Notes: generated by a model not told the origin, from the letters alone. Positions 1 to 13,470 are shown, counted from the stretch's first letter. The stretch is DNA of 64,000 bases from Burkholderia thailandensis E264 (GCF_000012365.1 NC_007650.1:496001-560000), one strand, 5' to 3'. Program-made: numbers and translations.

Positions 1-84
1 CATGTCTTCCGGTGTCGGCGTGACCGATGAATCGTAGTAACCCAGCGGTGCTTCGGCTTTCGGCATCAAGATGGCGTAGCGCAT
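1..84 (-). CDS. Small protein, possibly YCII/DGPF family (5' part only)
   Basis: Only the first 28 codons are inside the window; the gene runs off the left edge. The start is fixed by an ATG at 84-82 with a good Shine-Dalgarno (GGGAGG) seven bases upstream on the minus strand. The visible protein begins MRYAILMPKAEAPLGYY. This resembles the opening beta strand of YCII-related (DGPF) proteins, which commonly start MRYMLLMK and are often encoded beside extracytoplasmic-function sigma factors. No catalytic residue is visible, so the family call is tentative. Confidence 0.55.
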   Translation of the reverse strand, partial: MRYAILMPKAEAPLGYYDSSVTPTPEDM

Positions 85-2112
<2,028 letters not shown>

Positions 2113-2363
2113 TCGATCATGCCGCGCGCGCCGGGGCTTCGACGCATCCGGCCCGTCCGGGCTCGGCGGGTATCGGATAGGCCGCGGCGTGTTGCACGGC
2201 GATGCGCGTTTGCGCAAGAACGCCGGCGAACGCAAACTTGCACGGACAAGCGACAAGCGACAAGCGCGGCCCGCGACGCCTCGCAAGCAACGTCCATCGC
2301 CGCCCGTCGCCGCGCGAAAAACGAAATCACCGAACATCAAGTCACCGAACGAGGTAACACGAC

Positions 2364-2756
2364 ATGACGCACCAAGCATTGATCGAAGCGGCGAAGGCCG
2401 CGCGCGAAAAGGCCTACGCGCCGTATTCGAACTTCAAGGTCGGCGCGGCGCTCGCGACGAACGACGGCAAGGTTTTCCACGGCTGCAACGTCGAGAATGC
2501 GTCGTACGGGCTGTGCAACTGCGCGGAGCGCACCGCATTGTTCTCGGCGCTCGCGGCGGGCTACCGGCCTGGCGAGTTCGCGGCGATCGCCGTCGTCGGC
2601 GAGACCGACGGGCCGATCGCGCCGTGCGGCGCGTGCCGGCAGGTGATGATCGAGCTCGGCAAGCCGACGCTCGAAGTCGTGCTGGCGAACATGGCGGGCG
2701 ACGTGCGCGTGACGAGCGCGGGCGACCTGCTGCCCGACGCGTTCCACCTGGCGTGA
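2364..2756 (+). CDS. cdd: Cytidine deaminase
   Basis: Zinc-dependent hydrolytic deaminase converting cytidine and deoxycytidine to uridine and deoxyuridine. At 130 residues it is the short, tetrameric type. The signature CNVENASYGLCNCAERTA holds the first zinc cysteine and the catalytic Glu of the CAE motif; PCGACRQ supplies the other two zinc cysteines. The start has a good ribosome site (GAGG about ten bases upstream). It lies 250 bp after deoA in the same orientation and is probably read with it as a nucleoside-salvage unit. No unusual residues. Confidence 0.96.
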   Translation: MTHQALIEAAKAAREKAYAPYSNFKVGAALATNDGKVFHGCNVENASYGLCNCAERTALFSALAAGYRPGEFAAIAVVGETDGPIAPCGACRQVMIELGKPTLEVVLANMAGDVRVTSAGDLLPDAFHLA

Positions 2757-3101
2757 CGCGCGCGGCGCCGGCGGCGCGTGCGCGATTCGCCTTGTTTCGC
2801 GCGCTTTCCGCGCGTCTGGTCCATCTGGCATGATGGACGCGCGTCGCGCGCTTGCTCGCCTTCTTCGATCTCCGGCGCTTCGGCGACCGGCCGCGGGCCG
2901 CCGCGGCGCGCGCGGTCGGCATCGCGCCGCGCCGCATCGGCCGTCGTCCGGGCGCATGGCCGCGCATTCGTCCGTCGTTTCCCCTTCATTGACGCGCATC
3001 AAGGTCCGCGCCGCGCGATGCGCGATGCTGGTTTGCGTGCGCCGCCGCGCGTGTTTTGCCGCCGGCGCCGCTTATCGAAACCGGTCGGCGAGGAGACGAC
3101 G
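2757..3101. other. Intergenic region between cdd and the BON gene
   Basis: 345 bp without a convincing gene. It ends the cdd transcript and holds the FNR-type box at 2989-3002 and its likely -10 hexamer. No clear terminator hairpin with a T tract was seen after cdd. Confidence 0.5.
2989..3002 (+). promoter_or_regulatory. FNR/Anr-type box upstream of the BON gene
   Basis: TTGAC-GCGC-ATCAA is a perfect TTGAY-N4-RTCAA dyad. A GATGCT hexamer at 3024-3029 lies 31 bp from the box centre, the class II FNR arrangement with the box near -41. The BON start codon is 100 bp downstream. Confidence 0.75.
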
Positions 3102-3749
3102 ATGAAATCCGATGCTGCGCTCAGGCAAGATGTCGAACAGGAACTGTATTGGGATCCGTCGCTGGATGCGCGGCAGATCGACGTATCGGTGCACGATCGC
3201 ATCGTGACGCTGCGCGGCTTCGTGCCGAGCTGGGCGCAGAAGTACGCGGCGCAGAAGGCCGCGCAGCGCGTCGCCGGCGCGCGCGCGCTGGTGCTCGAGC
3301 TGAAGGTGTTGCCGGGCGAATCGCCACGCGACGACGAAGTGCTCGCCGCCGCGATCGTGTCGGCGCTCGCGTGGCAGGAAGGGCTCGCCGGACAGGAGAT
3401 TCGCGTCGATGTCGACGAGGGGTGCGTCACGCTCACGGGCGAAGTCGAGTTCGGCTACCAGCGGCAGGCGGCCGAGGCGGTCGTGAGCCGGATGCGCGGC
3501 GTGATCGGCGTCGTCAACCGGATCGACGTGCATTCGCAGGACGCGGGCGAAACCGTGCGCGAGCGCGTCTCGGATGCGCTCGCGCGCCGCGCGCAGCGGG
3601 AGGCCGCGCATATCGACGTCGACGAGCGCGACGGCGTCGTCACGCTGACGGGCGTCGTCGATTCGCTGATCGAGCGGCGCGCGGCCTGCGGCGCCGCGTG
3701 GTCGGTGAAGGGCGTGCGCGAAGTCATCGACCATCTGACCGTCGCTTAG
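3102..3749 (+). CDS. Triple-BON-domain protein (OsmY-like)
   Basis: 215-residue protein made of three consecutive BON domains (roughly residues 1-70, 75-145 and 147-215). Each has the hydrophobic core and G-x-V glycine pattern seen in IVTLRGFV, CVTLTGEV and VVTLTGVV. BON domains are thought to bind phospholipid or other surfaces, and OsmY-type members are stress proteins. No signal peptide is visible, so the product looks cytoplasmic, unlike periplasmic OsmY. The ATG at 3102 is preceded by GAGGAGACGACG. The FNR-type box at 2989-3002 suggests oxygen-limited induction. A paralogue lies at 45348-45998 with the same three-domain layout. Confidence 0.88.
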   Translation: MKSDAALRQDVEQELYWDPSLDARQIDVSVHDRIVTLRGFVPSWAQKYAAQKAAQRVAGARALVLELKVLPGESPRDDEVLAAAIVSALAWQEGLAGQEIRVDVDEGCVTLTGEVEFGYQRQAAEAVVSRMRGVIGVVNRIDVHSQDAGETVRERVSDALARRAQREAAHIDVDERDGVVTLTGVVDSLIERRAACGAAWSVKGVREVIDHLTVA

Positions 3750-3797
3750 GCGCGCGCGGCGCTTGCGCGTCGCGCGCGGCGTTCGACGCCGACCGGC

Positions 3798-3878
3798 GGC
3801 AAGCGGCAAGCGGCAAGCGGCAAGCGGCAAGCGGCAAGCGGCAAGCGGCAAGCGGCAAGCGGCAAGCGGCAAGCGGCA
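3798..3878 (+). repeat. Heptanucleotide tandem repeat (11 full copies)
   Basis: Eleven uninterrupted copies of GGCAAGC occupy 3798-3874, followed by a partial GGCA. The repeat sits between the BON stop codon (3749) and the pfkB start (3998), so it is not inside a likely coding frame. Perfect copies suggest recent slippage, making this a probable variable-number (VNTR) locus. Confidence 0.95.
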
Positions 3879-3997
3879 GTCCGCTTGTGCCCAAGCGGAC
3901 TGCCCGACACCGGATCGACCGTGCGCCTTGCGGCGTGCGGTCGCGCGTCGCCGCATCAGGCCGTCACGTTTTCTTTCTGTTGCCACGATCGCCCGAG

Positions 3998-4939
3998 ATG
4001 CCCGAAATCGTCACCATCACGCCGAATCCCGCTGTCGACGTCGCGACGGCCGTCGAGCGCGTCACCGACACCCGCAAGCTGCGCTGCGGCCCCGCGCGGC
4101 GCGATCCGGGCGGCGGCGGGATCAACGTCGCGCGCGTGCTGACGCGCCTCGGCGCCGATTGCTCGGCCGTCTATCTCGCGGGCGGCGGCACCGGGCTCGC
4201 GCTGCACCGCCTGCTCGCCGACGAAGGCGTGCGCGCGCGCTGCGTCGACATCGCCGGCGAGACGCGCGAGAATTTCTCGGTGCTCGAAACGTCGACGGGG
4301 CGCGAATTCCGCTTTGTGCTGCCGGGGCCCGCGCTCGCGCCGCACGAATGGCCGCGCTGCGTCGACGCGCTCGCGCGGCTCGCCGACGCGTCGCGCTATC
4401 TGGTGATGAGCGGCAGCCTGCCGCCCGGGATGCCGGACGATTGCTATGGCCGGCTCGTGCGGATCGCGCGCGCGCGCGGCGTGCGCACGGCCGTCGACAC
4501 GTCGGGGCCGGCGCTCGCGGCCGCGCTCGACGCCGGCGTCTATCTGGTGAAGCCGAGCCTGGGCGAATTGCGTGCGCTGACCGGGCTGCCGCTCGAAGAC
4601 GACGGCGCGCGCCTCGCGGCGGCGCGCGCGATCGTCGGCAGCGGGCGCGCGCAGATCGTCGCGCTGACGCTCGGCGACGCCGGCGCGCTTGTCGTGTCGC
4701 GCGACGATGCGGTGCGGTTGCCGGGCGTGAAGGTCGCGGTGCGCAGCGCGATCGGCGCGGGCGACAGTTTCGTCGCGGGGCTCGTCGCCGCGCTCGATCG
4801 CGGCGCGGGCATCGCCGATGCGTCGCGCTACGCGCTCGCCACCGCGTCGGCGTCGCTGCTGAGCGAGGGCACCGCGCTGTGCACGAAGGAAGACGTCGAG
4901 CGGATCTATCGCGAACTGCCGGGGATGGCCGGCGCGTGA
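3998..4939 (+). CDS. pfkB: PfkB-family sugar kinase, probable 6-phosphofructokinase/1-phosphofructokinase type
   Basis: 313-residue ribokinase-fold kinase. It opens MPEIVTITPNPAVDVAT, the phosphosugar-kinase subgroup signature (ITPNPAxD), then GGGGINVARVLTRLGAD for substrate binding. The C-terminal PfkB signature GAGDSFVAGLVAAL contains the catalytic Asp and anion hole. Members phosphorylate fructose 6-phosphate, fructose 1-phosphate or tagatose 6-phosphate; the exact substrate cannot be fixed from sequence. It follows the BON gene by 250 bp (across the heptamer repeat) and may be read from the same FNR-type promoter, which would fit fermentative glycolysis. The ATG at 3998 matches the family N-terminus. 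Confidence 0.87.
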   Translation: MPEIVTITPNPAVDVATAVERVTDTRKLRCGPARRDPGGGGINVARVLTRLGADCSAVYLAGGGTGLALHRLLADEGVRARCVDIAGETRENFSVLETSTGREFRFVLPGPALAPHEWPRCVDALARLADASRYLVMSGSLPPGMPDDCYGRLVRIARARGVRTAVDTSGPALAAALDAGVYLVKPSLGELRALTGLPLEDDGARLAAARAIVGSGRAQIVALTLGDAGALVVSRDDAVRLPGVKVAVRSAIGAGDSFVAGLVAALDRGAGIADASRYALATASASLLSEGTALCTKEDVERIYRELPGMAGA

Positions 4940-5280
4940 CGCATGCGCGGTTTGCGTGAGCCGCCAACGCGCGTGCGCGGCCGGCGGGCGCCGACGGGCG
5001 ATTGCTCGTTGCTCATCGAGTGCGCGAATCGGACGCCATGACCCGTGCGGCCGCGTGTGCGCCATCGGTCGACGCAATCGGCGCGACGCAGCAAGCCGCG
5101 TCGCGGCCGCCGGCCGGGGCGCTCGCGCGCGCCGCGCGATTGAGTCCGCCCGGCCGATATCGCATGCCGTACGAATCGCATTGCGCACGGTAGCCGTCGC
5201 GCGCCGTCGCGCGCGAAGCGCGACGCATCGGCGATGCCCATGCCGTTGCCGCCGGGCGACGCCCGCATGCGCTCATGCGC
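4940..5280. other. Intergenic region between converging pfkB and ackA
   Basis: About 340 bp between two genes that converge. No gene with a credible start, no FNR-type box and no hairpin with a T tract was seen. Confidence 0.4.
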
Positions 5281-6459
5281 TCACGCATGCAGAACCGACG
5301 CCGCATCCCGCGCGATCACCTGCTCTTCGTCGGTCGGCACGACGAGCACCGCGACGCGGCTTGCGTCGCTGCTCACGATCTCCGCATTGCGCGCGTTCGC
5401 GTCCGCGTCGAGTTCGACGCCGAGCCAGCGCAGCCGCTCGCACACCGCGGCGCGCGTTTGCGGCTGATGCTCGCCGATGCCCGCGGTGAACACGAGCGCG
5501 TCGAGCCCGCCGAGCGTCGTCGCGAGCCGCGCCGCCTCGCCCGCGATCCGGAACGCGAACAGCGCGAGCGCATCGCGCGCGCCGGCCGACGGATCGGCGA
5601 GCAGCGCGCGCGCGTCGCCGCTCACGCCGGACACGCCGAGCAAGCCCGAGCGGTGATACAGCATCTGCTCGACGTCGTCGACCGAGTAGCCGAGCGTCTT
5701 CTGCAGGTGCAGCACGACGCCCGCGTCGAGCGTGCCGCAGCGCGTCGCCATCGGAACGCCGTCGAGCGTCGAGAAGCCCATGCTGGTGTCGCGGCTCACG
5801 CCCGCGTCGAGCGCGCAGAGGCTCGCGCCGCTGCCGAGATGCGCGGCGACGACCTTGCCGCGCGCCACCGCCGGATGCCGCTCGCGCAGCCGCCCGGCGA
5901 CGTACCGGTACGACAGCCCATGAAAGCCGTAGCGTTTGACGCCTTCGTCGAACAGCGCGCGCGGCAGCGCGAAGCGCCGCACGAGATCGGACTGCGTGCG
6001 GTGGAATGCGGTGTCGAACGACGCCACCTGCGGCAGATGCGGCCGCAGGTGGCGCAGCGCGCGAATCAGCCGAACGCTCTGCGGCTGATGCAGCGGCGCG
6101 AGCGGCACGAGCGCCGCGATCGCGTCGAGCGTGCGCTCGTCGATGCGCACCGGCCCGCCGAACGCGTCGCCGCCGTGCACGACGCGGTGCCCCACCGACA
6201 CCAGCTCGTGCACCGGCAGATGCGCGCCGATCCAGTTGAGCGCCTCGTCGAGCACGTCGTGCAGATCGTCGGTGACGCTCGCGGCGAGCGGCACCGTGTG
6301 CGCGTCGCCGCTGTTCGAGTATTCGAGCTGCAGCGGCGTGCGGTTGAAGTCGATCTTGCCGCGCCCGAGCGGCGCGGGCTCGCCGTTCGCGACGCTGTAG
6401 AGGCCGATCTTCAGCGTCGACGAGCCGGCATTGAACGTGAGCAGCAGCGGCTCGCTCAT
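5281..6459 (-). CDS. ackA: Acetate kinase
   Basis: Transfers phosphate from acetyl phosphate to ADP, yielding acetate and ATP. The 392-residue product starts MSEPLLLTFNAGSSTLK, with the family Asn and GSS loop. It then shows VGHRVVHGG (substrate Arg), FDTAFHR, FHGLSYRYV and DTSMGFSTLDG, all in order for the ASKHA-fold kinase. Its ATG overlaps the stop of the MaoC-phosphotransacetylase gene by four bases (ATGA), so translation is coupled. Together they make an acetyl-CoA to acetate ATP-yielding branch, useful when respiration is limited. Confidence 0.95.
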   Translation of the reverse strand: MSEPLLLTFNAGSSTLKIGLYSVANGEPAPLGRGKIDFNRTPLQLEYSNSGDAHTVPLAASVTDDLHDVLDEALNWIGAHLPVHELVSVGHRVVHGGDAFGGPVRIDERTLDAIAALVPLAPLHQPQSVRLIRALRHLRPHLPQVASFDTAFHRTQSDLVRRFALPRALFDEGVKRYGFHGLSYRYVAGRLRERHPAVARGKVVAAHLGSGASLCALDAGVSRDTSMGFSTLDGVPMATRCGTLDAGVVLHLQKTLGYSVDDVEQMLYHRSGLLGVSGVSGDARALLADPSAGARDALALFAFRIAGEAARLATTLGGLDALVFTAGIGEHQPQTRAAVCERLRWLGVELDADANARNAEIVSSDASRVAVLVVPTDEEQVIARDAASVLHA

Positions 6460-7859
6460 GACGCGAGCGCGCCGGCGCGCGTCCTTTCGGCGACGAGCTT
6501 CGCGAGCGCGGCCGAAGCGATCCGCACGCGCAGGCTGTCCGCGCGGCTCGTCAGGATGATCGGCAGCCGCGCGCCGAGCACGAGGCCCGCGGCGTCGGCG
6601 CCCGCGAAGTACATCAGTTGCTTCGCGAGCATGTTGCCCGCTTCGAGATCCGGCACGAGCAGGACGTCGGCGTCGCCGGCGACGGGCGACGCGATGCCCT
6701 TCGACGTGGCGGCGACCGCGCTTATCGCATTGTCGAACGCAAGCGGCCCGTCGACGATCGCGCCCGCGATCTGTCCGCGCGCGGCCATCACGGTGAGCGC
6801 GGCCGCATCGAGCGTGGACGGCATTTTCGGATTGACGGTCTCGACCGCCGCGAGCACCGCGACGCGCGGCCGCTCGACGCCGAGCACGTGCAGCAGGTCG
6901 ACCGCGTTCTGGCAGATGTCGCGTTTTTGCTCGAGCGTCGGCGCGATGTTGATCGCCGCATCGGTGATGACGAGCGGCTTCGGATACGCGGGCACGTCCA
7001 TCGCATACACATGGCTGATGCGCCGTTCGGTGCGCAGCAGCGACGCGGGGCCGACGACCGCGGCGAGCAGCTCGTCGGTGTGCAGGCTGCCCTTCATCAG
7101 CGCGGCGACCTCGCCCGCGCTGCCCATCTCGACCGCGCGCGCGGCCGCCGCGTGACTGTGCTCGACCGCCACGATCGGCACGCCCGCGAGATTCACGCCG
7201 GCCGCGTCGGCGACCGCGCGGATCTTCGCCTCCGGGCCGACCAGGATCGGCTCGATCAGGTTCGCGTCGCGCGCGTCGATCGCCGCGCGGATCGCGTCCG
7301 GCGAGCACGGATGGACGACCGCGGTGCGCAGCGGCGGCTGCTCGCGCGCGGCGCGCACGAACGTCTCGTAGCGGTCGTGGCGGCGCACCGCGACATCGGG
7401 CCCCGGCACGCGTTCCCACGCGATCGGCGTGGCGGGCGCGATCACGGTCGCCACGCCGCGCAGCACGACGTGGCCGTCCTGGTTCGTGCAGCGGGTGTCG
7501 AGCAGCACGATCCGCTTGTCCGCGCGCTTTTCCTTGACGGTCACGGTGGCCGTGATCGTGTCGCCCGGCGCGACCGGATGCCGGAACTCGAGCGTCTGGT
7601 CGAGATAGATCGTGCCGGGCCCCGGCAGCTTCGTGCCGAGCACCGCGGACACGAGCGCGCCAGTCCACATCCCGTGAACGACGACGTGGCCGAACAGGTC
7701 GTGCGCGGCGAACGTCGCGTCGAGGTGCGCGGGGTTCACGTCGCCGGACATCGCGGCGAACAGGTCGATGTCGTCGCGCGACGCGATGCGCACGAGCGAT
7801 GCGCTGTCGCCGATCGCGAGCGAATCGAACGGGCGGTTCTGCAGGATTTCGCGGTCCAC
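6456..7859 (-). CDS. Bifunctional MaoC-type enoyl-CoA hydratase / phosphate acetyltransferase
   Basis: 467 residues in two modules. Residues about 10-150 are a MaoC/R-hydratase hot-dog domain with AAMSGDVNPAHLD and a VVHGMW motif. Residues about 165-467 are a phosphate acetyl/butyryltransferase domain, with AALMKGSLHTDELL and the conserved tail region GARLPIILTSRADSLRVR. The second module converts acetyl-CoA (or another acyl-CoA) to acyl phosphate for the downstream acetate kinase. The hydratase module suggests a link to R-3-hydroxyacyl-CoA and PHA metabolism, matching the PHA-synthase-like gene 10 bp upstream. The start is the ATG at 7859, preceded by AAGGAG. Confidence 0.92.
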   Translation of the reverse strand: MDREILQNRPFDSLAIGDSASLVRIASRDDIDLFAAMSGDVNPAHLDATFAAHDLFGHVVVHGMWTGALVSAVLGTKLPGPGTIYLDQTLEFRHPVAPGDTITATVTVKEKRADKRIVLLDTRCTNQDGHVVLRGVATVIAPATPIAWERVPGPDVAVRRHDRYETFVRAAREQPPLRTAVVHPCSPDAIRAAIDARDANLIEPILVGPEAKIRAVADAAGVNLAGVPIVAVEHSHAAAARAVEMGSAGEVAALMKGSLHTDELLAAVVGPASLLRTERRISHVYAMDVPAYPKPLVITDAAINIAPTLEQKRDICQNAVDLLHVLGVERPRVAVLAAVETVNPKMPSTLDAAALTVMAARGQIAGAIVDGPLAFDNAISAVAATSKGIASPVAGDADVLLVPDLEAGNMLAKQLMYFAGADAAGLVLGARLPIILTSRADSLRVRIASAALAKLVAERTRAGALAS

Positions 7860-7869
7860 GCGGCGCTCC

Positions 7870-9663
7870 TTATTTCTGGAACACGTAGGTGCCCGGCGCG
7901 TCGCCGAGCGCGCGCGCGCCCGGCTTGCCGAGCGGCGGCGGCGCGACGCGCTGCGCGCCCGAATGCCGCGCGAGCCACGCGTGCCACGCGGGCCACCACG
8001 AGCCTTCGAAGTCGGTCGCGCCGGCGAGCCATTCGTCGGGCGAGATGTTCGGCGCGTCGGCGGCCGTCACTTTCATCCGGTAATGGCGCTTCGGATGGCC
8101 CGGCTCGCTGACGATGCCCGCGTTGTGGCCGCCGGCCGTCAGCACGAACGTCACGTCGCTGTCGGTCAGGTAGTGGATCTTGTAGACGGAGCGCCACGGC
8201 GCGATGTGGTCGTGCTCGGTGCCGACGACGAAGAACGGCGCGCGGATGTTGTGCACCGACACCGTCTGCCCGCCGATCACGTAGCGGTTCGTCGCGAGGT
8301 CGTTGTCGAGGAACAGGTGGCGCAGATACTCGGAGTGCATCCGGTACGGCATCCGCGTCGAATCGGCGTTCCACGCCATCAGGTCGATCATCGGCGTGCG
8401 CTTGCCGAGCAGGTAGTCGTGAATCACGCGCGACCAGATCAGGTCGTTCGACATCAGCAGCTGGAATGATCCCGCCATCTGGTGCGCGCCGAGAAATCCG
8501 CGCTCCCACATCATGCTTTCGAGGAAGTAGATCTCGCTGTCGTCGATGAAAAGCTGCAGTTCGCCCGGCTCGGTGAAATCCGTCTGCGCGGCGAGCAGCG
8601 TGACCGACGCGAGGCGCTCGTCGCCCGCGTTCGCCATCGCGGCCGCCGCGATCGAAAGCAGCGTGCCGCCGAGGCAGTAGCCGGTCGCGTGGACCTTCGC
8701 GCCGGGCACGATCTTGCCGATCGTGTCGAGCGCGTCCATCACGCCGAGCCTGCGGTAGTCGTCGAGGCCCAGGTCGCGGTCGCTCGCGTCGACGTTGCGC
8801 CACGAGACGCAGAACACCGTGTGCCCCGCGCCGACCAGGTAGCGGATGAGCGAGTTGTGCGCCGACAGATCGAGGATGTAGTACTTCATGATCCACGCGG
8901 GCACGATCAGCACGGGCTCCGCGTAGACGTCGGCCGTCGTCGGGCCGTACTGCAGCAGCTCGATCAGGTGGTTGCGGAACACCACGCGGCCGGGCGTCGT
9001 CGCGAGATTCTTGCCGACCTCGAAGTGCTCGGCGCCCGCGGGCGGCTGCTTGGTCAGCAGGCGGCGGATGTCGTCCAGATAGTTCCACGCGCCCTGCACG
9101 AGATTCGCGCCGCCCGTGAGCGCGGTGCGCTGCGCGACCTCCGGATTCGTCGCGACGTAGTTCGCCGGCGCGAGCATGTCGAGCAACTGCCGCGCGGAAA
9201 ACGCGACGACGTCCTCGTGATGCGGCGACACGCCGGGCACGTCGCGGGTCGCCGCGCGCCACCATTGCTCGGCGAGCAGGAACGACTGGTGCCAGAAGCG
9301 GTACGGCTCGAACTGCCACGCGCTCGCGCGAAAGCGCCGGTCGCCCGGCGACGGCTGCGCGGGCAGCGCGGGCGTGCGCCCGGTCGCCGCCTCGAACAGG
9401 TATTCGGCGAGCAGCGTCGCGTGCTTCATCGCGAGCGTCGCGAGCTCCGCGCGCTTGCCGGGCGCGGCCGCGAGATGGATCAGCCAGTCCGACAGCGCGA
9501 GCCGCAGCGAGGCCGGCGACAGGCCCGACGTCAGCTTCGCGACCGATGCCTCCTTCGCGAGATCGAAGATGCGGTACGGGTTTTCCGGTTCGTGCGACAC
9601 GGGCGGGTGGGCGGGCAGCGGCGCGTCGGGCGCGCCGGATTCGGGGGCATGGCGTGTGTCCAT
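7870..9663 (-). CDS. PHA-synthase-like alpha/beta hydrolase (PhaC family)
   Basis: 597-residue class I-type poly(3-hydroxyalkanoate) synthase relative with the PhaC N-terminal domain and an alpha/beta-hydrolase core. The lipase-like box is GYCLGG with Cys330 as nucleophile. The triad is completed by Asp485 in GTEHDHIAPW and His513 in GGHNAGIV, as in active PHA polymerases. The ATG at 9663 has a strong ribosome site (GAAGGAAG). An open extension reaches further upstream but lacks support. It leads a three-gene operon with the MaoC-phosphotransacetylase and ackA, preceded by an FNR-type box at 9830-9843. Polymerase activity is likely, but a specialised acyltransferase or hydrolase role remains possible. 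Confidence 0.85.
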   Translation of the reverse strand: MDTRHAPESGAPDAPLPAHPPVSHEPENPYRIFDLAKEASVAKLTSGLSPASLRLALSDWLIHLAAAPGKRAELATLAMKHATLLAEYLFEAATGRTPALPAQPSPGDRRFRASAWQFEPYRFWHQSFLLAEQWWRAATRDVPGVSPHHEDVVAFSARQLLDMLAPANYVATNPEVAQRTALTGGANLVQGAWNYLDDIRRLLTKQPPAGAEHFEVGKNLATTPGRVVFRNHLIELLQYGPTTADVYAEPVLIVPAWIMKYYILDLSAHNSLIRYLVGAGHTVFCVSWRNVDASDRDLGLDDYRRLGVMDALDTIGKIVPGAKVHATGYCLGGTLLSIAAAAMANAGDERLASVTLLAAQTDFTEPGELQLFIDDSEIYFLESMMWERGFLGAHQMAGSFQLLMSNDLIWSRVIHDYLLGKRTPMIDLMAWNADSTRMPYRMHSEYLRHLFLDNDLATNRYVIGGQTVSVHNIRAPFFVVGTEHDHIAPWRSVYKIHYLTDSDVTFVLTAGGHNAGIVSEPGHPKRHYRMKVTAADAPNISPDEWLAGATDFEGSWWPAWHAWLARHSGAQRVAPPPLGKPGARALGDAPGTYVFQK

Positions 9664-11982
<2,319 letters not shown>

Positions 11983-11986
<4 letters not shown>

Positions 11987-12471
11987 CGAAGCGCCGGCCG
12001 TTCGAAGCGAAGCGCGACGATGCGGCGCGCGGCGACGCGCGCCGCGCCGGGGCGAGCGCCGCGCGGGACGACGCGCGCGACGGTGCGCCGCGCGAGCCGT
12101 CGCCGGAATCATCCGGATCTCCCGCCGCGCGCGATGGCGGAAGGCCCCCGGCCGTGCGGCCCGCCGACGCCGCGCCGAAGCCCGCCGCCGACCGCGTCGC
12201 GCAGGCGGCGCGCACGGCGGCGACGCGCGCGGCGCGCGGCGCGCGCGATCCGGAGCCGTCGCTCGGCCGGCGGCTTGCGCAGATCGGCGTGCTCGGCTGG
12301 ACGATCGTCGCGCCGACGCTCGCCGCGCTCGCGATCGGGCGCTGGCTTGACCGCGTGTTCGCGTCGCGCGTGTTCTTTTCCGCGCCGCTCGTGATGCTCG
12401 GCGCGGCGCTCGGCTTCTGGCTCGCGTGGCGCTGGATGAAAGGTCAACAAGAAGGAGATCGCGATGATTGA
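11983..12471 (+). CDS. atpQ: N-type ATPase accessory membrane protein AtpQ (AtpI/Gene1-like)
   Basis: 162 residues. The first ~95 are hydrophilic, Ala/Arg/Pro-rich and probably disordered. The C-terminal 65 form two transmembrane helices (LGWTIVAPTLAALAIGRWL and FFSAPLVMLGAALGFWLAW) around a short loop with a conserved RWLD, as in AtpI/ATPase_gene1 proteins. AtpI-type proteins assist c-ring assembly; AtpQ is known in N-ATPase operons at exactly this position. The long disordered N-terminus is unusual; a shorter downstream start cannot be excluded, but the ATG at 11983 overlaps the atpC stop, favouring it. Confidence 0.8.
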
Positions 12472-12772
12472 CATGTGGGACACCGCGCGCGCGTCGTTCG
12501 ACGGCATCGCCGCCGTGATCGGGCTGGCGGCCGGGTTCGCCGCCGGCGCGTGCCATTTCGTATCGCTCGGCTGGAACAGCCGGCTGTTCGTCGCGGGGCG
12601 CGCGGGCGCGGCGCTCGCGTTGCAGTTCGTGCGGATCGCGCTCGCGGTGGCGGTGCTCGTCGTGCTCGCGCGCGCGGGTTTCGGCATGCTCGTCGCGGGC
12701 TCGGCCGGCTTCTTCGCCGCGCGCGCGCTCGCGGTGCGCCGCGCGGCCGCGCTGACGGGAGCGCGGCAATGA
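12464..12772 (+). CDS. atpR: N-type ATPase membrane subunit AtpR
   Basis: 102-residue, very hydrophobic protein with three predicted transmembrane helices (about residues 13-33, 45-65 and 70-90). AtpR is specific to N-type ATPase operons and lies between AtpQ and the a subunit, as here. A structural or assembly role in the membrane sector is assumed; no biochemical function is established to my knowledge. It overlaps atpQ by eight bases and atpB by four. An AAGGAG ribosome site sits just upstream of its ATG. Confidence 0.82.
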   Translation: MIDMWDTARASFDGIAAVIGLAAGFAAGACHFVSLGWNSRLFVAGRAGAALALQFVRIALAVAVLVVLARAGFGMLVAGSAGFFAARALAVRRAAALTGARQ

Positions 12773-13470
12773 ACGCGTCGCCGCTGTCGACCGTGCCGAT
12801 GTTCTCGATCGGCCCCGTCGGCATCTCCGCACCCGTGCTCGCGACGTGGGCGATCATGGCCGCGCTCGTCGCGCTCGCGCTCGCCGCGCGCGGGCGGCTG
12901 AGCGTCGAAGCGCCGTCGCGGCTGCAAAGCGTGCTCGAGCTGTTCGTCGCGACGATCGACGCGCAGATCGCCGACACGATGCAGACGCCGCCCGCGCGCT
13001 ATCGCGCGCTGATCGGCACGATCTTCGTGTTCGTGTTCTGCGCGAACGGCACGTCGCTCGTGCCGGGCGTCGAGCCGCCCACCGCGCACCTCGAGACCGA
13101 CGCCGCGCTCGCGCTCGTCGTGCTCGCGGCGACGCTCTACTACGGCGTGCGCGTGCGCGGCGTGCGCGGCTATCTCGCGACGTTCGCCGAGCCGACGTGG
13201 GTGATGATTCCGCTGAACGTCGTCGAGCAGCTGACGCGCACGTTCTCGCTGATCGTGCGTCTGTTCGGCAACGTGATGAGCGGCGTGTTCGTGATCGGCA
13301 TCGTGCTGTCGCTCGCCGGCCTGTTCGTGCCGATTCCGCTGATGGCGCTCGATCTGCTGACGGGCACGGTGCAGGCGTACATCTTCATGGTGCTGTCGAT
13401 GGTGTTCATCGGCGCGGCGGTGTCCGGTGACGAAACTTCCGCGCCGCGGCGCGGGCAGGAGAATGCATGA
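12769..13470 (+). CDS. atpB: N-type ATPase a subunit
   Basis: 233-residue integral membrane stator subunit forming the ion half-channels beside the c ring. The essential arginine lies in the penultimate helix motif SLIVRLFGNVMSG. The last helix carries the conserved Gln in TGTVQAYIFMVLSMVF. The length matches N-type and archaeal-like short a subunits. ATGA overlap with atpR and four-base overlap with atpE. Confidence 0.94.
   Translation: MNASPLSTVPMFSIGPVGISAPVLATWAIMAALVALALAARGRLSVEAPSRLQSVLELFVATIDAQIADTMQTPPARYRALIGTIFVFVFCANGTSLVPGVEPPTAHLETDAALALVVLAATLYYGVRVRGVRGYLATFAEPTWVMIPLNVVEQLTRTFSLIVRLFGNVMSGVFVIGIVLSLAGLFVPIPLMALDLLTGTVQAYIFMVLSMVFIGAAVSGDETSAPRRGQENA

Noticed and set aside
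3798..3878. Possible CRISPR array at the heptamer repeat
   Set aside because: Units are 7 bp and contiguous with no spacers, so this is a microsatellite, not a CRISPR.
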